Assembly (NCBI RefSeq): GCF_905171765.1
Contig: NC_053392.1
Location: 402,305,399 to 402,369,398, forward strand
Reading direction: 5' to 3'
Origin: Bufo bufo
Taxonomy: Eukaryota; Chordata; Amphibia; Anura; Bufonidae
DNA length: 64,000 nucleotides
Shown: piece by piece, positions 62,868-64,000 of the stretch
Layout of the letters: each line of letters begins with the position of its first letter
Numbering within the stretch: the first letter of the stretch is position 1
Translations under genes and position numbers: made by a program
Notes under the pieces: model-generated
Seen by the model: only the letters and a program-made list of their open reading frames with translations
What the model was told of the DNA's origin: nothing
Databases searched by the model: none

Positions 62868-64000
62868 TTAACCCCTTAAGGACACATGACGTATTGGTAC
62901 GTCATGTGTTGTTCCGATCACTGCCGCCCGGCCGGCTGTGATCGGAACCAGGTGCCTGCTCAAATCATTGAGCAGGCACCTCGGCTAAATGCAATTCAGA
63001 CCTTCGGTTTGTTGCGCTTTCTGCAGTTTCTGATCCCCGCGGTCCCTGACCGCGGGGATCAGAAATGTTAGTATTCCTAAAATATATATGTTTCACCCCC
63101 CCTGCACCCCTGAATGATTTTATCCCGGTGGGAGGTGCAGGGGGGGTGTTGCGGGCGGTGCGGCAGGCGGGATCGCGATCCCCCGCCCGCCTCCCCTTGA
63201 AAAATTGTTGGTGGCCAGTAATTATACCAGGGTGTCAGCACATTGCTGACAACCTGGTATAAACAGCTGACATCTGTGATGCGATGTCAGCCGTTTAACC
63301 CTTTCCATACCGCGGTCCGTACGGACCGCTGTATGGAAAAGGTTAACAGCTCAGGGAGCTCCCTCCCTCTCCAATCGGGGGGCTGCTGTGCCTTTGCAGC
63401 CCCCCGATGGAGAGGGAGAGAGCCCCCAGAGAGCCCCCAGACAGCCGCCCTCCTTACCCTTCCCCGTCTGCGCAGTTCTGGCCATTACTGAGCAGACGGG
63501 GAAGGTTCCCATGGCAACAGGACGCCGTCTCAGGCATCCTGCTGTCCATGGTGCTGAACAGTTCTGTGCTAAAGGCATAGATCTGTTCAGACAAAGTGTA
63601 AGTAAATTACAGTACAAAACACTATATGGTGTACTGTACTGTATTATACAGACATCATACCCACTGGATCTTCAAGAACCAAGTGGGTCTGGGTAAAAAA
63701 AAAAAAAAAAAGGAAAAAAAAGTGAAAAAAACACATTTATCACTGATTAAAAATGAAAAAAATTAAATTCCCTAAACATGTTTGGTATCGCCGCGTCCGT
63801 AACGACCTGATCTATAAAACGGTCATGTTAGTTTACCCGGACGGTGAACGCCATAAAAATAAAAAATAAAAAACCATGATGAAATTGAAATTTTGCCCAC
63901 CTTACTTCCTAAAAAAGGTAATAAAAGTGATCAAAAAAGTTGCATGTACGCCAAAATTGTAACAATCAAACCGTAATCTCATCCTGCAAAAATCCTACCC
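62868..64000. mobile_element. Non-autonomous DNA repeat rich in hairpins, starting at TTAA
   Basis: Begins TTAACCCCTTAAGGACACA, compatible with a TTAA-targeting family. At least eight separate stem-loops follow between 62882 and 63500. An A-rich part runs from about 63696, followed by low-complexity sequence to the window end. No ORF is supported. The right boundary is outside the window. Confidence 0.5.

Noticed and set aside
1..64000. Host protein-coding gene or defence system
   Set aside because: Every ORF with recognisable domains is a transposon protein; no exon series, promoter-CpG island or known host domain was seen.

Overview
This window looks like a stretch of transposon-packed vertebrate nuclear DNA, most probably from a frog or toad. 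I see no host gene, exon series or tRNA, and nothing prokaryotic. The amphibian assignment is an inference from the mix of families: hAT elements with TTCGGG-rich termini, Penelope-like elements (PLEs) with hammerhead motifs, an L1/Tx1-like LINE with CCHC-knuckle ORF1, a chromodomain Ty3/Gypsy element, Tc1, Harbinger-type and CR1/L2 sequences. Nearly every coding region is a broken transposon gene.

Layout. 1-3938: 3' part of a chromodomain Gypsy element (broken gag-pro-pol, probable 3' LTR). 3939-8510: a second hAT type ('hAT-D', broken BED/hAT transposase), its 3' flank with four antisense U2-snRNA-like copies in tandem, and a TTCGCGAAC-rich terminus, followed by a Tc1 end (8511-8715) and a PLE tail (about 8880-9730). 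9731-11989: no recognisable gene. 11990-34773: a large hAT copy ('hAT-A', + strand) split by a non-autonomous hAT with a minisatellite, a PLE that itself carries a very young gag-only LTR retrotransposon, and a 7.8-kb Tx1-like LINE. 34782-35910: CR1/L2 LINE fragment. 38518 to at least 62350: a minus-strand hAT copy ('hAT-B') split by a foldback PLE, a Tc1 element, and a PLE holding a Harbinger-type element holding a complete 9.2-kb hAT ('hAT-C'). 62588-64000: palindrome-rich non-autonomous repeats.

Most insertions can be proved from the sequence by target-site duplications (TSDs): GTCATACT (hAT-N, 12160-14058), GTGGGTGACATAAA (PLE-A), ATGGG (gag-only LTR element), a 25-bp near-repeat (LINE), GTGTGCACACATACT (foldback PLE), CTCACCATTYGTAGA (PLE-B), TTA (Harbinger type), ATCAGGAT (hAT-C) and TA (Tc1). 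This gives a relative insertion order: hAT-B, then PLE-B, then Harbinger, then hAT-C; and hAT-A, then PLE-A, then the gag-only LTR element.

The most notable signals are: (1) an LTR element with two 1168-bp LTRs differing at about five positions and only a gag-like ORF; (2) hammerhead-ribozyme-like cores in PLE tails on both strands, one inside a 154-bp-arm inverted repeat; (3) head-to-tail antisense U2-like sequences; (4) a stretch resembling 18S rRNA inside hAT-B; (5) related hAT copies carrying different tandem arrays (78, 295, 93, 141 and 118 bp) in equivalent subterminal positions. All family names come from motif recognition by eye; no database search was possible.
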